Below are positions 35,279-44,909 of a stretch of 64,000 nt of DNA, piece after piece (positions within the stretch are counted from its first letter, which is position 1; every line of letters starts with the position of its first letter). The notes below the pieces were generated by a model that did not search any database, was not told the DNA's origin, and was given only the letters and a program-made list of their open reading frames with translations. The DNA comes from an uncultured Pseudomonadales bacterium (GTDB lineage: Bacteria > Pseudomonadota > Gammaproteobacteria > Pseudomonadales > Azotimanducaceae): the NCBI GenBank assembly GCA_937775265.1, contig CALKBV010000016.1, positions 1 through 64,000 of the forward strand, read 5' to 3'. Both the position numbers and the translations under genes were made by a program.

Positions 35279-37168
35279 TTAGCTGGCTTCTAGCGCCTCC
35301 CACGCTTCCATTAAGTTCATGATGCCTTTTTCAAGTTCGGCGGCTTTGTCGTAGATAGCAGTTTGTCGCTCAGCCGATTGTTCGAAAAAGCCGGTCTCGC
35401 CCATCTGCTGGTTGACTTGTGCAAGCTCTTGCTCTGCTTTTTCGATCTTGGTGGTGAGTTTATCCAAGTCCCGAAGCCGTTTTTGGTCTGCTGCTTTCTG
35501 TTTCTTTCGATCCTGATGGCTACCTGTTTGGTGTCCTGTTTGGTTTCCCGTTTTGTTGTTACTGCTGCTGCTCGTTTGTTGAGTATTGGCTCCCTTTACC
35601 CAATCTGAATAACCGCCCACGTACTCCTGGACCTTGCCGTTGCCTTCGAATACCAAAAGGCTTGAAACGACATTGTCCATAAAGGTTCGGTCATGACTGA
35701 CCAGCAGCACTGTGCCGGTGTATTCAACTAGCAGTTCTTCCAGTAGTTCAAGGGTTTCAATGTCCAGGTCGTTTGTGGGCTCATCCAGCACAAGAAAGTT
35801 GGTTGGCAGGGCAAACAGTTTGGCGAGCAACAGTCGGTTCTGTTCGCCTCCGGACAATGTACGGATAGCGGCGCGTGCTTGGTCGGGATTAAACAGGAAA
35901 TTCTGAAGGTAAGAGACGACATGGATATCTTTACCATTGACCGTAATAAAATCCCGCCCCTCGGCGATATAGTTATGGACGCTTCGCTGCTGATCGAGTT
36001 GTTCACGAATTTGGTCGAAGTAGGCGACTAGTAGTTTACTGCCGGTTTTGAGGTTACCCGTATCGGGTGATAACTCTTCCAGCAGAACTTTTAGTAAGGT
36101 CGATTTGCCGCAGCCATTGGGGCCAAGTATACCTATTCGGTCTCCTCGCTGGATGATCAGGTCCAGGTCTTTTATGATCAGCTTTCCATCCATGGATTTT
36201 CCAAGGCTGGTGGTTTCTTTGACGATCTTTCCGGAACTGGTGCCGCTATCAACCTGCAGTTTTAAGTCCTTGGTGGATATGCGCTTGCCGCGTTCTTCTC
36301 TCAATGCCTCCAGTGCACGTACGCGACCTTCGTTTCTAGTGCGTCGGGCTTTAATACCCTGGCGAATCCACGTTTCTTCTGTTTTTAGTTTGTCGTCAAA
36401 TTGTTTGTTGTGCTCGTGCTCTGTCTCTCGCACTTTTTCGCGTCGTTCAATGAACGTTGTGTAGTCACAGTTGTATCGGGTGACGCTGCCCCGGTCTATT
36501 TCAACAATCGCTGTAGCGACTGATTGCATCAATTGGCGATCGTGACTGACAAACAAAATGGTGCCTTGAAAATCCAGTAGTAATGATTCCAGCCACTCGA
36601 TTCCCTCAAGGTCCAGGTGGTTGGTCGGCTCGTCCAGAATCCAGACATCGGGTTCCAGAACCAGCGACTGGGCTATGGCGACTCTCTTTAGCCAGCCACC
36701 TGACAGACTCGATAGTAGTGCCTCTGGGTCCAGTTTCAGCCGATGCAACGTTGCCTCAATACGATGGCTGATATTCCAGCCATCACCGTGATCAAGTGCG
36801 CTCTGGAGTTGCGATAAGCGGTTTGTGTCCAGTTCATCGCCAGTCATCTGCTCAGTTAAGTGATGATATTCGGCCAATTGCTTACCCAGTTCATCAAACA
36901 CGCCTGAGACTGAATCAAAAACCGTGATATCAGAACGTTCGGGTAAGTTCTGGCTTAGAGTGACAAACTTAAGATTGTCTGCCCGCCAGAGGTTGCCGTC
37001 ATCCTCGTTCACTGCTCCACTGATGATGCCAAGCAGGGTTGATTTGCCGGCGCCATTCCTGCCTGTGAAGGCAATCCGTTCGCCGCTGTCTATAGACAGT
37101 TCAATCCGGTCCAGTATTTGGTCAGTACCGAAGGCGAGGGACAGGTTGGTCAGGGTGGCTATTGGCAT
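35279..37168 (-). CDS. uup: ABC-F family ATPase Uup
   Basis: A protein of about 629 residues with two ABC domains and no membrane part. Walker A motifs GRNGAGKST and GPNGCGKST, signatures LSGGWLKRVA and LSGGEQNRLL, and Walker B DEPTNHLD and DEPTNDLD. The C-terminal 80 residues form the charged coiled coil typical of Uup (DNA/ribosome binding). The start at 37168 gives the family's MPIATLTNLSLAFG; the frame extends 19 codons upstream without similarity. Confidence 0.9.
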   Translation of the reverse strand: MPIATLTNLSLAFGTDQILDRIELSIDSGERIAFTGRNGAGKSTLLGIISGAVNEDDGNLWRADNLKFVTLSQNLPERSDITVFDSVSGVFDELGKQLAEYHHLTEQMTGDELDTNRLSQLQSALDHGDGWNISHRIEATLHRLKLDPEALLSSLSGGWLKRVAIAQSLVLEPDVWILDEPTNHLDLEGIEWLESLLLDFQGTILFVSHDRQLMQSVATAIVEIDRGSVTRYNCDYTTFIERREKVRETEHEHNKQFDDKLKTEETWIRQGIKARRTRNEGRVRALEALREERGKRISTKDLKLQVDSGTSSGKIVKETTSLGKSMDGKLIIKDLDLIIQRGDRIGILGPNGCGKSTLLKVLLEELSPDTGNLKTGSKLLVAYFDQIREQLDQQRSVHNYIAEGRDFITVNGKDIHVVSYLQNFLFNPDQARAAIRTLSGGEQNRLLLAKLFALPTNFLVLDEPTNDLDIETLELLEELLVEYTGTVLLVSHDRTFMDNVVSSLLVFEGNGKVQEYVGGYSDWVKGANTQQTSSSSNNKTGNQTGHQTGSHQDRKKQKAADQKRLRDLDKLTTKIEKAEQELAQVNQQMGETGFFEQSAERQTAIYDKAAELEKGIMNLMEAWEALEAS

Positions 37169-37307
37169 GGCGCGCGAGTTTAGCACGGGTTTTGAAAAAC
37201 GGGTTGATCCTCGTAGAACATTCATGATGAAGCGCAGGAACTGCCATCTTCACCAGGGCTTCCCAGAAACCTTCGTTCACGGTTTGCGTCAGCCTGCTCT
37301 GTCTCCC

Positions 37308-37514
37308 TCATAAAAAGGTCCGGGAGGATGATTGCTCCGGTGTTATCACATTCAAGCCAATACTCACGGTTAGGAAGACTCTATCGCAATTGCGATGGAG
37401 TATACGTGCGTTGGTGAGTGCTTTCTGGAAGTCCTTTGCAACCTGGCGACTACCCTTCAGCTCGGTTGCAGGCATGATTACCGCTAACTCTTCGCCGCCA
37501 AACCTCGCGCACAT
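37308..37514 (-). pseudogene. Fragment of a GGDEF diguanylate cyclase
   Basis: Sixty-eight residues beginning at the active-site loop (ARFGGEELAVIMP) and continuing to VFLTVSIGLNV. The first half of the domain and any sensor are missing; the truncation point is beside the asparaginase stop. Without the metal-binding Asp upstream it cannot be active. Confidence 0.7.
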
Positions 37515-37564
37515 GTCAGTAGTTTAATAACTATTGACTCTAAAGGTTCATGGCTTGTGGTTCA

Positions 37565-38065
37565 TTAGATCCCTTCAAATCGGTTCATATTTCTGTTCTT
37601 AATAACTGATTTTGCAGGGAAAACTGTTCCATTTATGGCGATATAGACACCGTGGTCCATTGTCTGGACGGCGGCGATTGCCATCCCGATGTTAAACATG
37701 GCATCTGTCATTGCAAACCTTGCGGGTGCCAGCGATCCAGTCATGACGATGGTTTTACCCTGGATGTCAGATAAATATTGCGCGGTGTCGGTCATGGTAT
37801 CTGTACCATGAGTCACTATAACCAGGGTGGCTGGATCCCTGGCAATCGCGCTGTGTATAGTCCTACGGTCTGCATCGTTAAGATCCAGGCTGTCTTTCCG
37901 CACCACTTCCGCGATACGGTAGGGATGGGTGACCTGCGCTTCACTGAGCAGGCTACCAATGATCGTCTGGCCTACCTGGTAGTCACTTTTCTGATCGAAA
38001 TAGACTTTGTCGATAGTCCCGCCGGTGGTGACAATGAGTATCTCTTCCAGGCTTTTTAGTGACAT
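37565..38065 (-). CDS. Short asparaginase-domain protein
   Basis: A 166-residue protein covering only the N-terminal asparaginase domain: TTGGTIDK (first catalytic Thr), THGTDTM (second Thr, Asp) and MTGSLAPARFA. Full asparaginases are twice as long, but stand-alone short versions are known in proteobacteria. The C-terminal domain is not recognisable downstream, where a GGDEF fragment lies. Activity is uncertain. Confidence 0.75.
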   Translation of the reverse strand: MSLKSLEEILIVTTGGTIDKVYFDQKSDYQVGQTIIGSLLSEAQVTHPYRIAEVVRKDSLDLNDADRRTIHSAIARDPATLVIVTHGTDTMTDTAQYLSDIQGKTIVMTGSLAPARFAMTDAMFNIGMAIAAVQTMDHGVYIAINGTVFPAKSVIKNRNMNRFEGI

Positions 38066-38100
38066 ATATTTTAGATAAACCTCGTAAGATATTGATAATA

Positions 38101-39234
38101 TTAAAGTATTACTCTTTCAGTGACAGTATTGATGTCTTTGAGGCCGCAAAATGCCATGGTGAGGTCCAGTTCGTTGGCCAGCAACTCCAGGCAGCGGGTC
38201 ACGCCTGTTTCGCCATTCGCCCCAAGTCCGTACTGATAGGCTCGACCGATCAGGGTGGCATCTGCGCCCAGTGCTAATGCCTTAAACATGTCCTGGCCTG
38301 AACGGATGCCACCATCCATCCAGATTTCTACCTTTCCCGCAATCGCTTCAGCGATCCCAGGCAATACATCGAGGGTCGCTGGTGCACCATCTAACTGCCG
38401 TCCCCCATGATTTGAGATAACAATTGCATCTGCACCTGATGCGGTGGCCAGAACAGCGTCTTCCTCACACATGATCCCCTTAATAATCAGCGGGCCTTGC
38501 CAGAGGTCCTTGACCCATTTCACGTCATCCCAGGTGAGGGTGGGGTCCAGTTGCTCGGCGGACCATTGCGCGAGTGTGGTCAGTCGCTCAACGCCGCTTG
38601 CATGTCCTACCACGTTGCCAAATGAATGGCGTTTTGACCCCAACATTCTCAGACACCATGCTGGGTGCATCGCTATATTGAGGAGACTCGACATCGTTAT
38701 TTTTGGCGGCACTGATAAGCCGTTCCTGATGTCTTTGTGGCGTTGTCCCATAATCTGCAAGTCGGCCGTCAAAACCAATGCAGAACAACCGGCCGCTTTC
38801 GCCCGCTCAATCAGTCTGCGGATAAAATCGCGGTCTTTCATCATGTAAAGCTGGAACCAAAATGGTTTTGATACAGCCTCTGCAACGTCTTCAATAGAGC
38901 AGATGCTCATCGTTGACAGGCAGAAGGGTACGCCAAATTTTTCTGCGGCTATTGCGGCCTGAATTTCGCCGTTAACCCACTGCATGCCAGTCAGCCCAAC
39001 CGGGGCAAGCGCTGTTGGCATCGTTACTTCTTCGCCCAGCATCGTCGTCTTCAGGCTTCGGTTGTCCATGTCGACCATAACCCGTTGTTTGAATTTATGG
39101 CGATTGAATGCGCTTTGATTGCCTCGATAAGTTGATTCAGACCAGGAGCCAGAATCTACGTAGTCGTAGAACATTCGCGGTACACGACGTTTATGTTCGT
39201 CTTGTAAATCATCTATGCAGGTAATGGGTTTCAT
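38101..39234 (-). CDS. FMN-dependent alpha-hydroxy-acid dehydrogenase (LldD-like)
   Basis: A 377-residue member of the L-lactate dehydrogenase/glycolate oxidase family. FMN contacts are in PTALAPVGLTGM and the YDYVDSGS N-terminal motif; catalytic His and Arg lie in ISNHGGRQLDG. The C-terminal GGIRSGQDMFKALALGAD binds the phosphate. It oxidises a 2-hydroxy acid to the 2-oxo acid, feeding electrons to quinone or O2. Substrate may be lactate, not certain. Confidence 0.88.
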   Translation of the reverse strand: MKPITCIDDLQDEHKRRVPRMFYDYVDSGSWSESTYRGNQSAFNRHKFKQRVMVDMDNRSLKTTMLGEEVTMPTALAPVGLTGMQWVNGEIQAAIAAEKFGVPFCLSTMSICSIEDVAEAVSKPFWFQLYMMKDRDFIRRLIERAKAAGCSALVLTADLQIMGQRHKDIRNGLSVPPKITMSSLLNIAMHPAWCLRMLGSKRHSFGNVVGHASGVERLTTLAQWSAEQLDPTLTWDDVKWVKDLWQGPLIIKGIMCEEDAVLATASGADAIVISNHGGRQLDGAPATLDVLPGIAEAIAGKVEIWMDGGIRSGQDMFKALALGADATLIGRAYQYGLGANGETGVTRCLELLANELDLTMAFCGLKDINTVTERVIL

Positions 39235-39367
39235 CGGTATCCCGCCAGTTTGTTATTGTGAGGGAAATATACACCGCGATGGCTATCTCCGTTAAATAAT
39301 TGATTTCAATCTAGCACTATATTTGTGATGTGTTGGGTAGGCGAAGAACACGATTTTCAGACGAGAG

Positions 39368-40273
39368 CTACCTTGCTGAAAAGTGGTAGATCTTGATCGC
39401 CCGTTCCGGAAACTTGTCGGGGAACTCTTCCGACCCTGGCATCATTTTCCTGAAACGGCATTGCGGTGCATGTCGCGCAAACTGGTTAATCAGGAAATCG
39501 TCAGTCAGATAAGGGCTGTTTACCGTCGCAATAATGTCTGCTTTATCAGCTGCCAACGATTGCAGTTTCTTGAGGACGGTCCCGTAGTTCTTTTCTACGT
39601 CAAAGCTGCCTCTCTGGCGTGTTGGGGGATCTATGAGGATGGTGTCATACCGGCCGAACTGTTTGATTTTGCCCCAGGCACGGAACAGGTTGTGGGCCAC
39701 CAACTTCACAGTTCGCGGATCCTGATCGTTTAACGCGTGGTTGCGTGAGCCCCAATTGATACTCGGTTTGCTCATGTCGACATTGACGACCTGGCGCGCG
39801 CCTGACGCAAGTGCAGCGACAGATAGTGAGCAAGTGTAGGCAAATAGGTTGAGAACATTCTTGCCATTCGAATTCTGCGAAAGCCAGTGGCGCAGGGGGC
39901 GCATGTCTAGAAAGAGCCCGGCGTTCTGATTGACGCCCGGTTGAACCTCATATTTCAGCCCGTTTTCGACGACGATGCAGTGGTTGATTGGGTTTTTGTA
40001 AAGACATTGTGTGGGCGTACCTCTGCGCTTTCGGTACTGCAGCATCACGGATTCAATTTGCGAGTGGGTGTCGTGCTGGATGATTGCCTCGGTAAGCTTT
40101 TCGATATCGTCGATCTCTTCGTAGGTCGTGATGAGTACAACGGGCGAATACCAATCAACGGACAAGTGTTCCAAACCTTCAAAAAGCTGTCCGCGACCGT
40201 GGAAAATCCTGTGTGCTTCAGGTTGAGCCGACGCAAAGAAGTCAGCAGCTGACTGGGAAAGAGACTGGTACAA
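39368..40273 (-). CDS. SAM-dependent methyltransferase, RlmI/RlmK-like
   Basis: A 301-residue class I methyltransferase. Motif I is NLFAYTCSLSVAAL, motif IV IDPPTRQRGSF, and the upstream FLDMRPLRHW is the RlmI-type substrate region (NGLKYEVQPGVNQNAGLFLD). These place it with 23S rRNA m5C/m2G methyltransferases of COG1092. It lacks the N-terminal PUA domain. A tRNA or rRNA target is expected. Confidence 0.8.
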   Translation of the reverse strand: MYQSLSQSAADFFASAQPEAHRIFHGRGQLFEGLEHLSVDWYSPVVLITTYEEIDDIEKLTEAIIQHDTHSQIESVMLQYRKRRGTPTQCLYKNPINHCIVVENGLKYEVQPGVNQNAGLFLDMRPLRHWLSQNSNGKNVLNLFAYTCSLSVAALASGARQVVNVDMSKPSINWGSRNHALNDQDPRTVKLVAHNLFRAWGKIKQFGRYDTILIDPPTRQRGSFDVEKNYGTVLKKLQSLAADKADIIATVNSPYLTDDFLINQFARHAPQCRFRKMMPGSEEFPDKFPERAIKIYHFSAR

Positions 40274-40586
40274 GCTGCGCGTGTCTAGAAGAAACTATCG
40301 TGAGTGTGGCATACGCCAGGTGCAACACTTCGGCAAAATGGAAAGGTTGCATTAGCAATTCCTGTCGATGTCAATCTGCCTGCGGGCAGCGCGGTTAGTG
40401 GTGAAGACTCTGGATTTACGTCGCAACCTGCCGCTGAAATCAGCGTCTGAGAAGCAAGTAGGTACCCTTGGGGCTGCTTGCAGGGCTGTCTGCGTGGCTC
40501 GTCGATGTCAGGTATGGTTAGCATTTAGGTAATAGTCTATGCTCGTGTGACGAGGATAGCATATGCAATAGCGAGGTCGATTAATT
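40274..40586. other. Divergent intergenic region
   Basis: About 310 bp between divergent genes, presumably holding both promoters; no RNA gene or clear site recognised. Confidence 0.45.
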
Positions 40587-41654
40587 GTGTCTATGGATAT
40601 AGGAATATGTGTTCCAAGCCATGTGGGTGATATAGGTTACGTTGTTCGCGCAGAGGAGCTGGGATACAGTCATGCATGGCTGGCTGACAGCCAGATGATT
40701 TGGTCTGACTGCTACGCGGCGCTTGCGCTCGCAGCGGATCGAACTTCAACGATCAAACTGGGAACCGGTGTAGCGATAACGGGTACGAGGCCAGCAGCCG
40801 TCAACGCCGCGGGCATCGCCACGATCAATGCAATTGCTCCCGGGCGTACTTTTTTCGGCGTCGGTGCGGGAAATACCGCCATGCGAATCATGGGATTGCC
40901 ACCGCACCGTATTAAACAGTTTGAAGGTTACCTGCAAGAGTTGAAGCCACTTTTGCGCGGCGAAGAGGCAATGATGTTGTCGGGTGAAACAGAAATACCC
41001 ATTCGCCATGTCATGCCAGATAAAGGGTTTGTTAACTTCGAAGACACTATCCCCATGTATGTCTCTGGTTTTGGCCCCAGATCGCTAGCGCTGGCCGGTC
41101 AATATGGCGATGGTGCAGTTATGGCTTTTCCAGCCAGCGCAGCGATGATGGAAAACATCTGGGCCATGCTGGAAAAGGACGCGCCTCCAGGATTCAATCG
41201 TGACAGCTTTTACACAACAGCACTGACTGCAATGATTGTTAAAGAAGAGGGTGAGGCGACTGATTCCCCTCGAATCAAGCATGAGTGTGGAGCCATGGCG
41301 ATGGCAACGCTACATTATGCTTACGATCAATGGAGAAATTTTGGTCATCAGCCGCCCAATGCTGTGGCGAGTGTCTGGGACGAATACACAAGTCTGCTGT
41401 CAGAATTCCCGGAAGAGCGCAGGCACCAGCGAATTCACCTGGGCCACAATTGCTGGGTTATTCCAGAGGAACAGCAGTTTCTGACCAAAGAGTTGTTACA
41501 GGCGACTTGTCTTATTGGCACGCAGGAAGAGTTGATCGACAAACTTCGCTCATTGAATGAGGCAGGTCTTAACCAGATAATGAACTTGCCCTCATTTGAT
41601 CCCCGCTTTGAAGTGCTAGAGACCATTGCAGAGAAAATCATCCCCTTTGTCTGA
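40587..41654 (+). CDS. LLM-class flavin-dependent oxidoreductase
   Basis: A 355-residue luciferase-like TIM-barrel flavoprotein: IGICVPSHVGDIGYVVRAEE at the N-terminus, LGTGVAITGTRPA, then FGVGAGNTAM for phosphate binding. Many relatives use FMN or F420; methylenetetrahydromethanopterin reductase-like members share this pattern. The start may be the GTG at 40587 or the ATG at 40593. It is convergent with the SDR of the UGSC operon. Confidence 0.83.
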   Translation: MSMDIGICVPSHVGDIGYVVRAEELGYSHAWLADSQMIWSDCYAALALAADRTSTIKLGTGVAITGTRPAAVNAAGIATINAIAPGRTFFGVGAGNTAMRIMGLPPHRIKQFEGYLQELKPLLRGEEAMMLSGETEIPIRHVMPDKGFVNFEDTIPMYVSGFGPRSLALAGQYGDGAVMAFPASAAMMENIWAMLEKDAPPGFNRDSFYTTALTAMIVKEEGEATDSPRIKHECGAMAMATLHYAYDQWRNFGHQPPNAVASVWDEYTSLLSEFPEERRHQRIHLGHNCWVIPEEQQFLTKELLQATCLIGTQEELIDKLRSLNEAGLNQIMNLPSFDPRFEVLETIAEKIIPFV

Positions 41655-41684
41655 TGCCGGTGGGATCTGGAGGGAACTGGGCGC

Positions 41685-42461
41685 CTAACGCCCACCCTGG
41701 GCATCGTCGATTTTGATAAAGGTGCCGGTCACAAATTCAGATGCCGGAGACAGAAAATAGAGCAGGGTGGAATCCATTTGTGCCGGATCGCCGATCCGCT
41801 TGCGTGGGAAGTGTTGGGCTATATCACCCATCCGCTCGAGCATGCCATCCATCATCTCTGACGAAAATGCACCCGGTGCGATGGCATTGACGTTGATGTT
41901 GTTCCTCGCCCATTCAACCGCCAGCACTTCGGTCATCCGTACGATGGCGGATTTAGTCACGGAGTAAAGCGCCGCACCGTTTCCGCTGTAGTTGAAACCA
42001 CCGACAGATGAAATATTGATCATACGGCCTGCTTGCTTTGCGGCGATCAGCCGTCGAGCGACTTCACAAGATAGCTTAAATGGGCCAACCAGATTGGTAT
42101 CGAACATCGAATCAATAAATTCGTTGCTCATTTTGTGGGCTCTTTGGGCATCCGGAATTCCCGCATTATTGATGAGGATGTCGACCAGGCCAAGTGCGGA
42201 TTCCGCTTTGTCGACAACCTGGGCGATTTCTTCGGTGTTGGTAATATCAAAAGGAATAGGCTCACAGACACCGCCTGATGCGCGTATCTCTTTCGCCAGT
42301 TCTTCCAGCTTTTCAACCCGTCGGCCAGTGATCGCGACCTTGGCACCGCAGGCAGCCAGCACAATCGCGAAGCGCCTGCCAAGTCCTGAAGTCGTGCCAG
42401 TCACCAGGGCAACTTGCCCGGTTAAGTCGTGAGATACATACGGCGTTGGAAAATTGCTCAT
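41685..42461 (-). CDS. SDR-family oxidoreductase
   Basis: A 258-residue classical SDR: TGTTSGLG loop, NNAGIPD, catalytic NISSVGG and YSVTK. The R in TGRRVEK suggests NADP. It ends the transcript that begins with the UGSC selenoprotein (28-bp gap to the middle gene). Confidence 0.87.
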   Translation of the reverse strand: MSNFPTPYVSHDLTGQVALVTGTTSGLGRRFAIVLAACGAKVAITGRRVEKLEELAKEIRASGGVCEPIPFDITNTEEIAQVVDKAESALGLVDILINNAGIPDAQRAHKMSNEFIDSMFDTNLVGPFKLSCEVARRLIAAKQAGRMINISSVGGFNYSGNGAALYSVTKSAIVRMTEVLAVEWARNNINVNAIAPGAFSSEMMDGMLERMGDIAQHFPRKRIGDPAQMDSTLLYFLSPASEFVTGTFIKIDDAQGGR

Positions 42462-42489
42462 GAGTGTCCTTATGTGTTTCAGTTAGAGA

Positions 42490-43566
42490 TTAGATTACCT
42501 GGTTTGCAAGGTCTGGAACTTCACAGAAAAATTCTGATTCAACTTTAATACACGATGCTGAGTTTTTGTGAGGTCCTGCACACCAGGATGGCATCACCAT
42601 TGAGTAGAGACCGCTTCCGCCGGACATTAATATCAGCAGTTGTTCAGGGCCTTTAAATGCATCACGATTGCCTGAGCCCTTGCCTGCGAACCCGGGAGAG
42701 AGCTTGTTGATCGCTGTCTCTGCCATCGTCGAGCGCCGGTGTATTTCTTCAGCAGTATCCTGTCGGGTCAGACCCGCCTTGTTTAACACTTCGGCATGTT
42801 CGGGGTTTAACACTATAGTCGCCATACCCCCGGTGAGTATCGCGTTGTTAGTTGCAGCATTAGCGATGCCAATTGCCAGCATGTCCAACAAGGATTTATA
42901 ACCGTTCGGGTCGTCGCCGTCGCCACTATAAAGAACCGAATGGGGTGCTTCTGCGCCGATGACGGTAACAACACTGTCGTCAGGGTCGAAACCAAGATCA
43001 ACATGCATGGGTGGAAAGGGGCTGTTTTCTTCGTCTTCTGCCAGGCAGAAGGTGAATTTCCCCGGATGACCCAGCAGGGCCATATCAGAAGCGCCTGGCC
43101 GACCGCCGCCAATATTGATCATGGATAGTCTCAGAGCGCGGCCAATGGAAGCGTTTGCCCGATGGCCAGGCCCCAAAGCACCGTAGCTGGATGAAATAGG
43201 TCCACAGTTGTGCCTGGCGGGACCATTCACAATGATTAGTGGTGCTGTGCAATGTGTGGTCGCCTGCATCTCAGTCAGGTCAAACACCGGATCAATGACG
43301 GCTTTTACCGCTGCCAGCACAACTGGCATATAGTCCGGTAGGCAACCTGCCATAACGGCGGCGACAGCTACCTTTTCTATCGTTGCGATTCCGTGACCTG
43401 GTCCCATGGTGCCCAGAACCATATCTGCTTCAAGTCCTGAGGCAAGCACCATTCGACTGACGCGCGCGGGTGTTGGGATAATCACTGGCAAGCCATCGGT
43501 AAATCCCTTGGTATGCAGGTCCTCCAACGCAGCTGACTCGTCTGCAGCTGTTAGTAAATCAGCCAT
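42490..43566 (-). CDS. Conserved protein of unknown function, partner of UGSC selenoprotein
   Basis: A 358-residue soluble protein with no domain I can name. It has many Gly/Ala-rich loops (LGTMGPGHGIATIEK, INIGGGRPGASDMALLG) and cysteines in TTHCTAPL, RHNCGPIS and PSWCAGPHK. Its start overlaps the UGSC reading-frame end by eight bases, so translation is probably coupled and the two proteins likely work together. Pieces such as TDGLPVIIPT recall the UGSC partner proteins found in other genomes. Confidence 0.65.
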   Translation of the reverse strand: MADLLTAADESAALEDLHTKGFTDGLPVIIPTPARVSRMVLASGLEADMVLGTMGPGHGIATIEKVAVAAVMAGCLPDYMPVVLAAVKAVIDPVFDLTEMQATTHCTAPLIIVNGPARHNCGPISSSYGALGPGHRANASIGRALRLSMINIGGGRPGASDMALLGHPGKFTFCLAEDEENSPFPPMHVDLGFDPDDSVVTVIGAEAPHSVLYSGDGDDPNGYKSLLDMLAIGIANAATNNAILTGGMATIVLNPEHAEVLNKAGLTRQDTAEEIHRRSTMAETAINKLSPGFAGKGSGNRDAFKGPEQLLILMSGGSGLYSMVMPSWCAGPHKNSASCIKVESEFFCEVPDLANQVI

Positions 43567-44095
43567 TGTTTGCCTCTAGCGCATCAATCACCGCTGGCGC
43601 TACTTCCGCAGCGACCTTTTTCATGTTTTTTACCCCAGTGCCTGCAACAGGATGTGGTAGTCGTACTCTTGGAACGTCAGGCATGCCGAGTGATTCAGCA
43701 ACGAAGTCGCCCTGTGGCCAGAACTCTTCTGTCACTAGCGCTACAGCTGGGATTCCCAATTTTGCAATATTTACGCCGTCACGCACGGTGCCGGTTGTGC
43801 AGGATCCTCAATGCCCGTAAGCAGCGACCACGGCATGACATTCATTGGTTATCGTACCCAGTAGGTCATCGTTCGCAGGTACCGATGCATTGCCCTTGTT
43901 GTAGGAATGAACCTCGATACCGGGTTCAAGTTCCCGCATTGCTTCTTCGAGTGCGTGCAGGAAGTTCTCAGAGTCGGGAAAGCCATTCGCCAGGAAGCCG
44001 ACGTTAATTGAGTTGGCGCCCTGGATGACAGTAGACAGAGAGTAGGGTGTCACTTCAATACCGACAGACCCTTCAGGATTATGATATTCGATCAT
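43559..44095 (-). CDS. UGSC-family selenoprotein with in-frame UGA (Sec96)
   Basis: One frame of 179 codons is interrupted only by a TGA at 43810-43808. Read through, the site is YGH-Sec-GSC-TTGTVRDG, the U-G-S-C motif that names this family; Cys homologues place C at the same place. The N-terminus (IEYHNPEG) and C-terminus (AAEVAPAVIDALEANNG) match on either side, so it is not a frameshift pseudogene. A Sec/Cys pair two residues apart suggests a redox centre. tRNA-Sec, selA and selB lie in the window. A gene finder will report two short ORFs. Confidence 0.85.
43776..43794 (-). promoter_or_regulatory. Putative bSECIS hairpin of the UGSC gene
   Basis: On the mRNA a stem of CCGGCAC with GTGACGG (six Watson-Crick pairs, one G-A mismatch) closes the loop CGUGC. 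The loop begins 20 nt after the UGA and has G as second base, consistent with bacterial SECIS elements (short loop, G in the first two positions, 16-37 nt from UGA). Confidence 0.5.
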
Positions 44096-44411
44096 TTTTT
44101 ATCTCGACGTTGGTTGTTGGGATGGAAACAAGGAACAAGTATAGCTTTATCCGTGATTTGATCCCAATTCTCGTTTGAGTGTCCCTAAGCGCTGTTATCC
44201 TATTATTGTCAATGCGGTTTAACAAAGGTGAGGATCTGTCGATCAATAAAATTGAAAACGTAGGCGACAACCAGTACTCCCAGCACATAATGCTTGTAGG
44301 TGTTCGAATACAGCGGTTTTTTCAAGACAGTTCCTTAGGTCGTTCGTCTCCGAGGACAGCAGATCTCGGTGGCTATTGTATCCAGAATCGAGGTTTGCGG
44401 ACGGAAGCTAG
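44096..44411. other. Intergenic region, nothing recognised
   Basis: About 315 bp between the selenoprotein start and the GFA gene end. It should carry the promoter of the UGSC operon. No RNA gene is seen. Confidence 0.45.
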
Positions 44412-44816
44412 CTAACCGGGCAGTCCATCAAAATCTGTAACACCTTCAGGAATATGGTGAAAGGATTGGGACTCTTTTGTGAATATTGCGACCGATGGAG
44501 TAAAAATCGACGGGTCATCCAGTGTACCTACTTTAAGTACCATAGCGCCAGGTGCGCCCGGAGCTTTGGTTCCTATGGCCGTTCCGCAATTGGCACAGAA
44601 GAATCGTGTTACTGGGTTATCCAGGTCCGGGCGACTGAAGCTGGAAGCCTCTCCCTTGACGTAGCTGAATGTTGTCTCTGGGACCATAATGAAGACGTTT
44701 GGGTTTCCGCCAGTAATGTACTGGCACTCACGACAGTGACATTGCATCTGCGCCGCGATGTCGCCTTCAACGGTATATCTTATCTGGCCGCAATAACATC
44801 CACCGTCTATTTTCAT
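44412..44816 (-). CDS. GFA-family zinc protein
   Basis: A 134-residue glutathione-dependent formaldehyde-activating enzyme (Gfa)-like protein. Zinc ligands are CYCGQIRY, QCHCRECQ and FFCANCGTAIG. Most members have no proven function; some bind S-hydroxymethylglutathione. Confidence 0.85.
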   Translation of the reverse strand: MKIDGGCYCGQIRYTVEGDIAAQMQCHCRECQYITGGNPNVFIMVPETTFSYVKGEASSFSRPDLDNPVTRFFCANCGTAIGTKAPGAPGAMVLKVGTLDDPSIFTPSVAIFTKESQSFHHIPEGVTDFDGLPG

Positions 44817-44909
44817 TAGCTATTCCCTCTAAGACACCGCTATGGAATCACAATGCTGTCGGATAGACAACATAACATTGTAACGGGTCGCAATGAAGGC
44901 AGCCAAAGT

